A program made the translations under genes and the position numbers. The notes under the pieces are model-generated. The model saw only the letters and a list, made by a program, of their open reading frames with translations. It had not been told where the DNA came from and did no database searches. Of a DNA stretch of 23,592 nucleotides, positions 1 through 8,560 are shown piece after piece. Origin of the DNA: Gnetum montanum (lineage: Eukaryota > Streptophyta > Gnetopsida > Gnetales > Gnetaceae); the NCBI GenBank assembly GCA_015680685.1, contig MNCI01015740.1:195365-218956 (forward strand), given 5' to 3'. Numbering within the stretch: position 1 is the stretch's first letter; the number at the start of each line of letters is the position of its first letter.

Positions 1-440
1 GTGTGTTTTGTGGAGTTAGTGCAGATTACATTTAACCCTTCTAGTGCCCACGGACACTTTAAGTGTGGTTACACAAGGGCATAATAGGTTGAAACCTGCT
101 TTGGGGAGGACCCACTTGTGTAATTTTGTTGTAATCTTCATTAACTCTCTGTTAGAACACACAAATTTATTGACCCTCAGCTTAGTTTTTCATAATTTTC
201 TTTCCCATTTATTAACCCTCCGAACTTTAACGTTCCAATGTCCTATTATATTCCCTTTTCTTCATAACCGCCAAAGTTTTAATTGTTAAAATTCACACCT
301 ATCTCATTCAAAGTGCCTTCCGAATTCATGTAATTACCCTTGAGTCCATTAATTCTTGTTAATGTCCTAGTTTTACACATTAATTTCAAGAAAAATCATT
401 AAAAATTCGGTTTCCTTTAGGTGTCTTACTATAGCTGGGC
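1..440 (+). other. Post-pol noncoding spacer of E1
   Basis: No credible coding sequence is seen; the 81-codon open stretch at 44-289 is low-complexity and T-rich. The block at 99-118 (core TTGGGGAGGA followed by CCACTT) recurs in element B at 19643-19662 and in element A at 5354-5372 on the minus strand. It places this stretch downstream of integrase and upstream of the internal promoter. The rest is AT-rich and pyrimidine-rich. Confidence 0.6.
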
Positions 441-530
441 CGAGATATCACGTACGCGATATCGCGTCCCACGAGATATCGCGTACGCGATGTATCGTAC
501 GCGATATCGCGTCCCCTATTCCTATAAATA
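441..530 (+). promoter_or_regulatory. Internal promoter of E1: GTAC-palindrome array plus TATA box
   Basis: Three palindromic units centred on GTAC (452-455, 483-486, 497-500) with arms built from GATATCGCG precede a TATA box, TATAAATA, at 523-530. The first unit (441-466) is an imperfect 26-bp palindrome and the third lacks part of its left arm. The same architecture lies in the 3' LTR at 3981-4063, but sequence after the TATA box differs completely, so this is not a 5' LTR. Element B has a TATAAATA at the matching place (19962-19969). I infer that it drives transcription of the ORF at 999-3785. The sequence shows motif and position only, not activity. Confidence 0.6.
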
Positions 531-998
531 GGAACCCCCGCCGCAACACTTTGCATCATTTGGCATTTACGCAGGAGGAAGTTTTGAATTTTTTTTCTCT
601 CTACGACTTACGCTTGAGTGACACTTGCTTTTTCCACTCTATCTCGCACGCTGGTACTCCGATTTTAATTCCGTTTGAACCTGCTTGAACCCGGAGTGTT
701 CAGTTTAGTCGTGGGGGAGAGACACTTGCCGAAAAGTGCCTAACTTTTTTGGAATTTTTCATCGCCCAAAGGACATCAATTAGGGTAATTAATACTAACA
801 CTTAGGAAATTGCGCCATAAATCATATGACCTTAAGTATACCGGGAGATTAAACCGAAATCCGCCTAAGTCATAGGACCCACTCTCATAATTTTCGAGCA
901 TGATCACACAATAACATATGATCTTTAATTAAGGCAACTAGTAAGGTATAACTTGATTTCTTAAACAACCTTACTAATGTTGGCCCGTGTGATTGCAG
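531..998 (+). other. Leader of ORF3 with a probable intron
   Basis: Between the TATA box and the start codon at 999 there is a 468-base leader with no long ORF. It ends in TGTGATTGCAG directly before ATGG, a good plant splice acceptor with a T-rich stretch and a possible branch site (TTACTAATG, 970-978) upstream. The donor is uncertain: CTG/GTACTC at 654 or AGG/GTAATT near 785. Element B has a consensus donor (AAAG/GTAAGT at 20118) in the equivalent leader, which supports an intron here. A ten-base match to the polypurine tract, GTCGTGGGGG, lies at 708-717. Confidence 0.45.
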
Positions 999-3785
999 AT
1001 GGCCCCAAAACGCACCCAGCAGAAGAGTCCGACCCAAGGTGGAGAAAAACAACCTAGGAGAGGTCGAAGACAAGTTTCTGCCGGACAACATAATGAACAG
1101 GAGGTGTATTCATTTAGCATCCATCAAGATGAACCTCCTACTAGACGGTCTGGATAGGCAGAAGGAGGAGCTGCTGTGCCTGAACTGGGACAACAACTCA
1201 CGTTGCCCCCCGAATGTGTTCAGGCCATCCACGCGAAGTCCACGATTGCTTCGGTAATTGTCGAACTCAACTTCGAATCTTTTGCAGAGTTCACTCCTGA
1301 GGCTGTTAGGGATCACCTTAAGGGGTCTCCCTTCCGGCCTGTCCTCTCTGAACAAAATGCCTAGTACTTAGGAGAAACGTACTTGTTTTGGCACAATAAA
1401 GAGCAAGGCACCACAGTAAACATTGGTGGTGTGTCAGTAGATTTTTCTGCACAGGCGATTTCGGAAGTGTTAAATCTTCCGAATTCAGGCCCCCATGTTG
1501 CTCGGTTATCCACCCGATCCGACCCTGATGTGTGAAAAGATTGGTTGGAGAAGGCTTATGGTAGAGATAAGGCTTTCGGTGAGCTGACTACAAAGGAGCA
1601 AGTCTATTTCAAAATCAGGACCTATCACCTCTTCCCCACAAAAGGCTTAAAGAGAATATCAACGTATGCGGCAAGAGGATGTGCAGTGTTGATGGGAAAG
1701 GTTAACGCTAACCTTCCTCATCTATATTTGACGGAGATCCTAAGGCGATTCGAAGAACGGAAGACAGGAAAAATGGCACTCCCTTTTCCCTTTCTTATCA
1801 GGAAACTGTGCCGTCGGGCAGGTATTCGGGGATATACAAACGATGTCCTCCGAAAGGCCCAAAATGCTTCTTATGCTGAATTGTTAAAGGCGCCAGCTCC
1901 AAGAAAGAGTACTGGCGAAGAGTTGGGACCAGATGAGGAAAATGAAGAACAGGTGACTGAAACCCCTGCAACTCAGCTTGCAGGACCCAGTCAACCTCCA
2001 GCCACAGGTCCTAGCCAACAACAAGAAGCAGAACCCGGCACAGGCCAGGATCAGCCGCCGCCGCAAGACTATAGACCGTCAATGAGCCACTTGAGGGCTA
2101 TTGCTGAGACGGTCAGTTGGGGAAGTCGTGATGACACCAGTCTCTTCCGTGTCATCGATGATGCCAGGCAGCCTACAATTTCAATAGATCGCACAAGGGG
2201 TGAGTTGTCAGTGCAAACAGGAGGAGGGGAAAGTAGATGGTCACAACAGATTTCTGGACATGCGGCATCTTTTCAAGTGCAATTAGAGACTGGTGAAGGG
2301 GCCACAGTGGTGGTCATGCAACACCAGGATGCCGCAGGAGCAGCTGATGTGGTAGCTGACTACATCAAGGAATCTTTTCATGTACCTGTTGTGCCACCGG
2401 CAGATCTTTCAGGAGCACAGGATGCTCAAACCATTGCCGGAACCTCAATGACTCCTGCAGAACATGAGGATGCATTGGACAGATTGCTTCAAACAGGACA
2501 AGTTTTAACGTCTCTGTTTGACATCCCTCAGGATGTAACCGCAATGCAGTCAGACCTCATTTCAACCAAGGGGAAACTGGTCATATCCGAAGTAAGGGCT
2601 GAGCATGCTGAGGCTGAAGTGCAGAAATTACAAGAGCAGCTCATCGCCTTACAAGCAGCACAGCGGGATCCCTTGCGATTGGTTCCCGCAGACCAGTTAG
2701 ACAATTTTAAAACCGAGCAATTAACCAAATTAATTGCAGAAAATAAAAAGGTGGCAGAAGAAAAGGAGACGGCCACTTGGGATGCCTCCGCAGCAAAGGC
2801 GCAAACTCATGCGCATCTTAAGGCACTCAAGGCCTTACAAGAAGAAAATAAACAGTTGGTTGCTGATAACCTTCGGTTGACTTCTGTGGAGAAACAAAAG
2901 AATGTTCTCGATGAGCACTTTCATCGGCTGCGAGAACAATTCATCCGAGTCAACCAGGATGTAAGCCGTTTAGCCAGAGAAAATAGAACCCTCTCAATGG
3001 AGGAGGTGCGCGCTATTCGACAGAAATCAGCCATCGAGATTAGCGCGTGGCAGAATGAGGCTAAACGACACGAGAAGCTGAAGGAGCACTTCCGTGACCA
3101 GGTGGGGATGTACAAACAGATCCTGGAGAAGGAGATCCATATGGCAAAAGCCCAAATCAACAACATCAGTGCCCAGCACACTGATTGGGGGGCCATATTG
3201 GACACTTATGCCTATGCCCACCAGGCGGAAATTAAGAACCGGGACCTGCAGATCCAGGACTTAACTGAATACATGGAGTTGGCAAACCTTCGATATGCCA
3301 ACCTGGCCATGTTAACAGCAGGACGCCCGAGGTCAGAGCTCGAGCAGCAGGTAGCTTCCACCTACATCAAATATGAAGCAGAGTTTGCAGAACGAAAGAA
3401 GTTGGCTGAAAAATTAGATGTTGCAAATTCTGAACTCGCGGTGGTAAAAGAGAGCTACCAAGGGCAGAAAGATGTGGCAACCGACTTGGCTCGACGGCTA
3501 ACAGAACTTCACGAATACAAAGACAAAGCCAGAGCCTTTGAAGAGGAACGACGGGTGTTTGCGGCGTGGTACGTCAAAGCTAATCAGATGTTCCCGCAAC
3601 TACCCTGTCCGTGGGAAGTACCGACTCCATCAAACATCGGAGCATCAGCATGGACGGCACAAGACCCTCGGACTGAAGAGGAGAAGCTCCAGGCTATTCT
3701 TCAGCGTCATCAATCTTCAAAACTCGGAGCACGTGACAAAGGGAAAGCACCCATGGAGGAGCCACCGCCACCAGGAACTACATGA
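999..3785 (+). pseudogene. E1 ORF3: plant transposon-protein-like domain fused to a long coiled coil
   Basis: One reading frame runs from ATG 999 (MAPKRTQQKSP...) to TGA 3783-3785, 928 codons, with three internal stops: TAG 1155, TAG 1362, TGA 1533. The part after the last stop is open for 746 codons from an ATG at 1545. Order seen: a basic N-terminus (codons 1-60); a domain at about codons 85-285 with VSVDFSAQAISEVLNLP, LFPTKGL and FPFLIRKLCRRAGI, resembling the putative plant transposon protein domain of plant retroelements (recognised by eye, not by search); a Pro/Gln-rich linker (about 310-350); a mixed region; then a long coiled coil (about 510-850) rich in Glu, Lys, Gln and Leu heptads; and a KGKAPMEEPPPP tail. 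No signal peptide or membrane segment is visible, so it does not look like an envelope. It sits in the env position, between pol and the 3' LTR. Its function is unknown. Element B carries a decayed homologue. Confidence 0.75.
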
Positions 3786-3942
3786 GTTCCACATTTTTGT
3801 AGTTGTAGCATTTTTTCTCTGTGTTGTGTCTTCCCACACTGCGGCATTAGTCCATTTCTTTTTCTAGTTAATAATCCCATACCTATCCACTGTGTAATCA
3901 CTGAAGCTTGTTCTCCTTGTAACTCGAGGACGAGTTTTTATT
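3786..3942 (+). other. 3' untranslated stretch between ORF3 and the polypurine tract
   Basis: This short T-rich segment has no coding sequence. It contains AACTCGAGGACGAGTTT at 3921-3937, a motif of the kind seen near the 3' end of the internal region in many plant gypsy elements. The six-base CTCGAG core followed by GACGAG lies just before the polypurine tract. Confidence 0.45.
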
Positions 3943-3956
3943 CAGTCGTGGGGGTA
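3943..3956 (+). promoter_or_regulatory. Polypurine tract of E1
   Basis: CAGTCGTGGGGGTA directly abuts the TGATGAG that starts the LTR. A G-rich run at this position is the usual primer for plus-strand DNA synthesis in LTR retrotransposons. The tract is short and contains pyrimidines, so the identification rests mainly on position. Confidence 0.55.
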
Positions 3957-3980
3957 TGATGAGACGCGGTTTGCGTCGGC

Positions 3981-4063
3981 CGCGATATCGCGTACGCGAT
4001 ATCGCGTCCTTCCCTACGATATCGCGTACGCGATATCGCAGTCCGCCGCCATGTCTATAAATA
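3981..4063 (+). promoter_or_regulatory. LTR promoter of E1: two GTAC palindromes and TATA box
   Basis: A perfect 26-bp palindrome (3981-4006; arms CGCGATATCGCGT) and a perfect 22-bp palindrome (4017-4038) are followed by TATAAATA at 4056-4063. Palindrome centres lie about 63 and 29 bp before the TATA box. Element A's LTR keeps two decayed palindromes at almost the same spacing (62 and 28 bp). Conserved spacing suggests paired binding sites for a dimeric host factor, which is inference. Confidence 0.65.
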
Positions 4064-4230
4064 AGAGGCGGCACCCCCTTGTTTGGGGATCCCAGTTTTA
4101 GTGTAGCGAAGCTCTGGCAGTTTGATCCCTCCAGAGTTAGAATTTTCCCGTGTCTGCCCGCAGTGTGGTGAATGTGATTGTACGGTGTCTTTATTCGAGT
4201 GTGCCGTACTTGGACACGCACATGACCGGC

Positions 4231-4236
4231 AATAAA
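4231..4236 (+). terminator. Polyadenylation signal in E1 LTR
   Basis: AATAAAGATC lies about 175 bp after the LTR TATA box. The same AATAAAGAT is kept in element A's LTR (13393-13398, minus strand) about 185 bp after its TATA box, which argues that it is a functional element and not chance. Confidence 0.5.
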
Positions 4237-4326
4237 GATCGAGATTACTTCATCATTGCAGCATTCACTTAGTTTATTTATTGTTATTTATTTCATGTTA
4301 TTTATTGCTTTCATAGCGCGGTGTAA

Positions 4327-4640
4327 GTACGACTTGACTACGAGCATCTACGGGTGTGTACGGCTAGTTAAGGAATCGGTTACTCATCGCGATTAGTTTC
4401 TCACCCTTAAACTCCTAGAAGCGGAACGAGTACGACTTGATTACGAGCATTTAAGTGTGACTGCTTGGTAGCCCAGTGGTGTAGCTAGGGGGATCTACGC
4501 TTGGTAACCCAGTGGCGTATTTGGGGTCTGCGCTTGGTAATCCTAGTGGTGTACCTAGGCCTATGCTTGGTAGTCCCAGTGGTAGTCGTGCACGAAGTCC
4601 AAGATGTGTACGGTTGATCAAGGAATCGGTTGCTCGTCGC
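4327..4640 (+). repeat. Interleaved direct duplications inside the E1 LTR
   Basis: GTACGACTTGACTACGAGCA (4327-4346) recurs with one change at 4430-4449. A 35-bp segment at 4356-4390 (GTGTACGG...CATCGC) recurs at 4606-4640 with a handful of substitutions. The two pairs flank the tandem array at 4463-4597, so the LTR middle seems built by local duplications. Confidence 0.7.
4463..4597 (+). repeat. Four-unit tandem repeat in E1 LTR
   Basis: Units begin GCTTGGTA at 4463, 4499, 4532 and 4565 (spacing 36, 33, 33) and share GCTTGGTA-N-CCCAGTGG-like sequence. Element A's LTR has two related units on the minus strand around 13170-13210, spaced about 30 bp apart. The open frame on the minus strand at 4451-4642 is only this repeat read backwards. 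Confidence 0.75.
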
Positions 4641-4930
4641 ACTTAGGCTAGATTAGATTTTCTTACCCTTTTCCTCTTAGCTTAGATTTAGTTAAATATT
4701 ATTTTCCACTGCCATCAGGAGTAGCATTAGAATTAGAACACATCATACACCTCATCTAGACTAAACCATACGTGACATATGCAAAACTAGTCTAGATGGG
4801 AAGACAACGAACTGCGACCTAAGGCTAACCATCTAGATACCACAACTAGTCCATCTGCGGAGTTCGACCGGATCGCGCGTGCGACGCTCGTTTCGTATGG
4901 TTGAGTGTAGGGGTACCTCGCCACTCATTA

Positions 4931-6639
4931 GTGGTGCTACTTATTCCTTGGTGAAGACAGTCGTACTTCTAGTCAATGATTTCCACTGCAATCATAGCAA
5001 AATCACAGATTAGTGTGCAATGTGTAACTGATAGTTTTTAGGTACCTTGTCTCATTGGTATTCACATTGACTAGGTTGTGATTATGGTGAATTGATTCTT
5101 TTAATAGCATTAGTAGGAGGACTGAAAAATAGGGTGAAATGAATAAATGGTCCACTAATAAATTTTGAAAAGGTAAAATGTAATGAAATGCTTAAAGAGG
5201 ATTAAAGAATTCACAATAACAAAAAAGAGGATTGCACTAAAAAACATTATAAAGATGCGTAGGATTGGATGTTATTAATGAGACATGCAAAAGGATTTGA
5301 CTTTGAGAATGCCTAAGGATAAAGAACTTAACTAATCCAACCAAAAGGTATGTAAGTGGATCCTCCCCAAAGTAGGTACATGCCCTTTGTTATCCTTGCA
5401 TATCCTCAAACCAAGGAGTCCACACGCCCCATGAGTGCTTAATGGTTACAAAACGTTAAGTACAAAAACCCAAAAGAAACTACCTAAGAATTTTGACACA
5501 TCCAACCAAGATGCTGAACAAGGACATGAACACTAGTAGTAAGATGAGACATGGAAAGCATAGATGAATGAGAGAGAGAAAGTGGAATGGAGTTCTCAAT
5601 TAAGGTCACACGAAGTCTCTTGTGAGTTTTGTGATTAAATGACCTAATAAAATCCATCCTTAGACTAGACCAAAACCAACCATGTTCAATGACTTTGCAT
5701 CATCACTCTAAGACTAGTTTACTCCCTTAAGACATAAGAGTACTCACATAGAATAACCATTGTTCCCTATTTAAGAAGAAAAAAAGAAGCAGGAAGTGAG
5801 AAAGGGCCTTAGTTAGAGGGGACCTTCAGGCATGGGTAACATGTCTTTCTAGTCCCATAACTAGTGTTTGTAGCCTGTTTATTTTTTATATGGAGTGTGC
5901 TATGAATTCCCATCATTTTTTATGGGTGGGAACCACACTATACAAAGACTTATTTAGCTTCCTATTATTGATTGACATAGAATGGTAAGAAATTCATGAA
6001 AACACACATGCACCCAAGTAATTAGAAGAGTACAAAGAGTATTGAGTCCCCTTGAAGTCACATCCTATTCAAACCTTTGAATCCTTTCCAAGTTCAAAAA
6101 CTACCAAGGTCACAAGTTTGTTAAAGTTTTATTAATAAAAAGGGACCTCACACTTCCAGAATTGAAAAAATCATAGAGTTTACGAATGGGTGGATGATGT
6201 GGACTCACTACTTGTTTCATGAAAAAGAAACCATGTCGTAGTTATTAGCAAAAAAATTCAAAACAATAATCCAGACACCAACAATTAAATAACCAAATTG
6301 CACATGCCCACGTCAAGCGAACCACACTATACCTAGTTGGCAATAAGACACATTATTATTAGAACATAATAAGAAAATCACACCAAAATAAAGAAAAATA
6401 TATGATAAATTGTAAAATATTCAAGAAAAATAACATGTACTAATGATGTTGTAGAAAAATTTTGGAAAAAATTAATAAAGTAAAAACAAAAATGTATAAG
6501 ATAAAAAAAGCATAAAATAAGAGGTGTAAAAATAACAAGGTGTAACATAAAAAGATGAAAAACTAAGAAGCCACTTTTATGATTGGCATGGATGGCCATA
6601 TCCCCCTCGACTGAGTTGAAAAGAGGAGTTCTAGAAAAT
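4931..6639 (-). other. Post-pol noncoding spacer of element A
   Basis: No gene is seen. On the minus strand it starts with a very T-rich stretch (about 6600-6370), then blocks shared with element B. AGTGAGTCCA, followed by CATCCACCCATTC, sits at about 6180-6210 (B 18830-18860). GGGACTAGAAAGACATGTTA sits at about 5840-5860 (B 19160-19180). CTAACTAAGG lies near 5810 (B near 19200). The GGGGAGGATCCACTT block lies at 5354-5372. The part from 4931 to about 5130 could be A or unrelated flank. Confidence 0.6.
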
Positions 6640-7760
6640 TGAGTGTGGTTATCCATCTACGGAGGTGTTGCAAACACTAGCTTCCTTATACTCATGGAAA
6701 GGTTTAATTTGTTGCATGTTGACCAGTTGTTTGTTATCAGAGCTCTCAAGTTTGTAGATCAACATGGCCCTAGAAGGAAAGGTTTCAAAAATAATATAAG
6801 GGCCTTCCCACAATGTTTGTAACTTAGTTCATTATGGCATATGTGTGGGGTTCTAGTAGAGGACCTTCTCTCCTAGTTGAAATTTGACTTTCCTAATTCT
6901 AAGGTCATGGCACTTTTTGCTAAATGCCTTGTGCAACTTGTTAGATGATAGGGCCACCAATTTATTTTCATCTATCAAGTTGAGATTCATTAATCTTTCT
7001 TTTTTGTGGTGCTAGACTTAAGTCAAGGTCAAGGTCACATGTTGTTGAAAGTGCACAGAGCTTGGATTGAATAGGAAGAGTTGGCAATTTTCCATATACT
7101 AGCTCATAGGGAGAGTAGCCTATAGAGAGCTTCCAAGTGGAGTAGGAGGCCTAAAGTATGTCATTTAGTTTCATGCTCTAGTCCCTCATATATTTTTTAA
7201 CTATTCTCATTAAGATCTTAGTGATTTTCCTATTTGTAACCTTAGCTTGACCATTGGCTTAGGGATGATAAGGTGTTGTTAATTTATGCTTAACCCCCAA
7301 GCGTTGCATGAGCTTCTAATAGGTAGTTCCTATAAAGTAGATTCCATTATCAAAAATTAATGCACATGGCATACCAAACTTATTTACAACATTCTATTGT
7401 ACAAATTGAGTAGCAGTAGAAGATGTATAGTCGATGAAGACTACTACTTCTACTCATTTTGTACAGTAATCAATGGTGATGATTATTTATTCCTTTCCAT
7501 TTTACATGGGTGTGATGAGACCTATGAAGTTAATGTCCCAGATGTTAAAGGATTCTAGTGGTTGTGTCCACTATTGAAATCCCTCCATACGAGTAGTCAT
7601 TCCACCATTGCATTGGCAACACTTGCAAGAGTTAACAAATTGGTGAGCATCCTTAAAAAGTGTTAGCTATTAATAAACTGCCATCAAGATCCTAATGGCT
7701 ATGCATCTTCCTACATAGTGGCCTTCACAAGGATCCCTCATGAGCATTCTATAGAATGCA
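6640..7760 (-). pseudogene. Integrase region of element A
   Basis: The integrase inserts element cDNA into host DNA. On the minus strand a zinc-finger-like part (about 7590-7760) reads CEGHYVGR...AHQFVNSCKCCQC. The catalytic core follows with IDYCTK (first Asp), LIFDNGIYF (second Asp) and TTPYHP-ANGQAKVTNR, where a Lys replaces the usual catalytic Glu region QVEVTN. Then come SIGYSPYELVYGKLP and, after more decay, LWEGPYII near the C-terminus. Many stops (TAG, TGA, TAA) break the frame. The order and motifs are those of Athila/Tat-type Ty3/gypsy integrases and align with B at 17390-18532. Confidence 0.75.
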
Positions 7761-7865
7761 TAGTTGATGACAATTATGAACATACCAACAAACTAGGTCA
7801 TTGACACACACCTTGTAGAAGTGCTTGTTGATCTTCATGAAGCATTTAACTTGGTGAAGAAATTG

Positions 7866-8560
7866 TTATTTCTTCCTGTGGTCTAGCTTTTGTGGCATCT
7901 CTTGAGTGTGAAGATAGGTGAGAATGTCATTGTACCATTTAGGCTCAATGGACAATTGTTTAATTATAGCCTCAACAAAGAGGAGTTCATCAGGAAACTG
8001 ATCAAACAGTGAACTTTCCTCCTTTTTGTTATTCCATCTCAATTGAGACAAGTGATGAGCAACCACATAGTTTTCTTTTGATGTACCATTGTAAAATTGA
8101 ATTCTTGTAAGATCACTAGCCACCATATGACATGGGGGCTCACTATTAGCTTATTCATCAAGAAGTGAATTACACTATGGTCCATGTGCACAAACACCTT
8201 GTATCCAAGCACATAGTGCTTGAACTCCTCTAGAGTCTACACCACCACCATTATTTCTTTCTCCATTATGGTGTAATTTAGCTGTGTATCCACAATGCTT
8301 TAACTTGTGCAGTGGATGTAATATGAATGTTTCTTGTATCCATCTATGTAAGCATAGCCCCCATAGCATAATTTGATGCATCCATTATAATGTGAAATGG
8401 TCTAGATCAATATAGTGCTCAAAGAATTGGAGTTTCTACAAGTTTCTCCTTCAACTATTGGAATGCATTTTCACATCCCTTAGTCTAAAAAACTAGAGCA
8501 TCTTTCTTTGTTATCTCGACCAATGGTTTTGCAATCTTAGAGAAATTCTCTATGAATCTT
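7866..8560 (-). pseudogene. RNase H region and RH-INT linker of element A
   Basis: RNase H removes the RNA strand during reverse transcription. On the minus strand, FHIIMDASNYAMGAML (catalytic Asp), YTIMEKEIMVVV, then LEEFKHYVLGYKVFVHMDHSVI and LQEFNFTM are recognisable across frame breaks. An open stretch at 7866-8126 holds the linker VAHHLSQL...FDQFPDELLF...WYNDILTYL, typical of Athila/Tat polyproteins between RNase H and integrase. Broken by stops; not functional. Confidence 0.75.

Larger units (their letters stand above)
1..4930 (+). mobile_element. Element E1: 3' part of an Athila/Tat-like Ty3/gypsy retrotransposon
   Basis: The stretch reads, in order, as post-pol spacer, internal promoter, leader with probable intron, third ORF, polypurine tract and 3' LTR. 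The gag-pol part and the 5' LTR would lie left of the window. Membership in the same broad family as elements A and B rests on three matches: the spacer block at 99-118, ORF3 homology with B (20356-21519), and LTR homology with A (12804-13690). E1 is less decayed than A or B, since it keeps CpG-rich palindromes and a 746-codon open stretch. The right end at 4930 is set by CTCATTA, a near-complement of the LTR start TGATGAG. The target-site duplication cannot be tested because the left end is missing. Confidence 0.75.
3957..4930 (+). repeat. 3' LTR of E1 (974 bp)
   Basis: It starts TGATGAGACGCGG and ends CTCATTA, matching the inverted termini TGATGAAG...CTCATCA of element A's LTR. In order it contains two GTAC-centred palindromes (3981-4006, 4017-4038), a TATA box (4056-4063), AATAAA (4231-4236), two pairs of internal duplications, a four-unit tandem repeat (4463-4597) and a 3' block TTTCGTATGGTTGAGTGTAG. 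The same blocks occur in the same order in A's LTR, including TATA-to-AATAAA spacing of about 175 bp here and 185 bp in A. The right border rests on the terminal motif alone because the 5' LTR is outside the window. Confidence 0.7.

Noticed and set aside
44-289. 81-codon protein at the window start
   Set aside because: Low-complexity, T-rich, without a counterpart in the matching spacers of A and B.
420-560. 5' LTR of E1
   Set aside because: The palindromes and TATA box match the 3' LTR, but sequence after the TATA box is unrelated, there is no primer site after it, and the ORF starts only 476 bp downstream, less than an LTR length of 974 bp.
999-3785. Envelope gene
   Set aside because: Position fits, but no signal peptide, membrane segment or fusion-type hydrophobic stretch is visible.
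3981-4038. Terminal inverted repeats of a DNA transposon or a CRISPR-like array
   Set aside because: The palindromes lie within an LTR promoter upstream of a TATA box and recur in A's LTR at the same spacing; there are no regular spacers.
4451-4642. Minus-strand protein with GLPS repeats
   Set aside because: It is the LTR tandem repeat read backwards.
4931-4935. Target-site duplication GTGGT of E1
   Set aside because: The left end of E1 is outside the window, so it cannot be tested.
6378-6656. Small hydrophobic membrane protein on the minus strand
   Set aside because: It lies at the end of A's integrase and in a T-rich spacer; the T-rich composition yields Phe and Leu, and B has no matching open frame.
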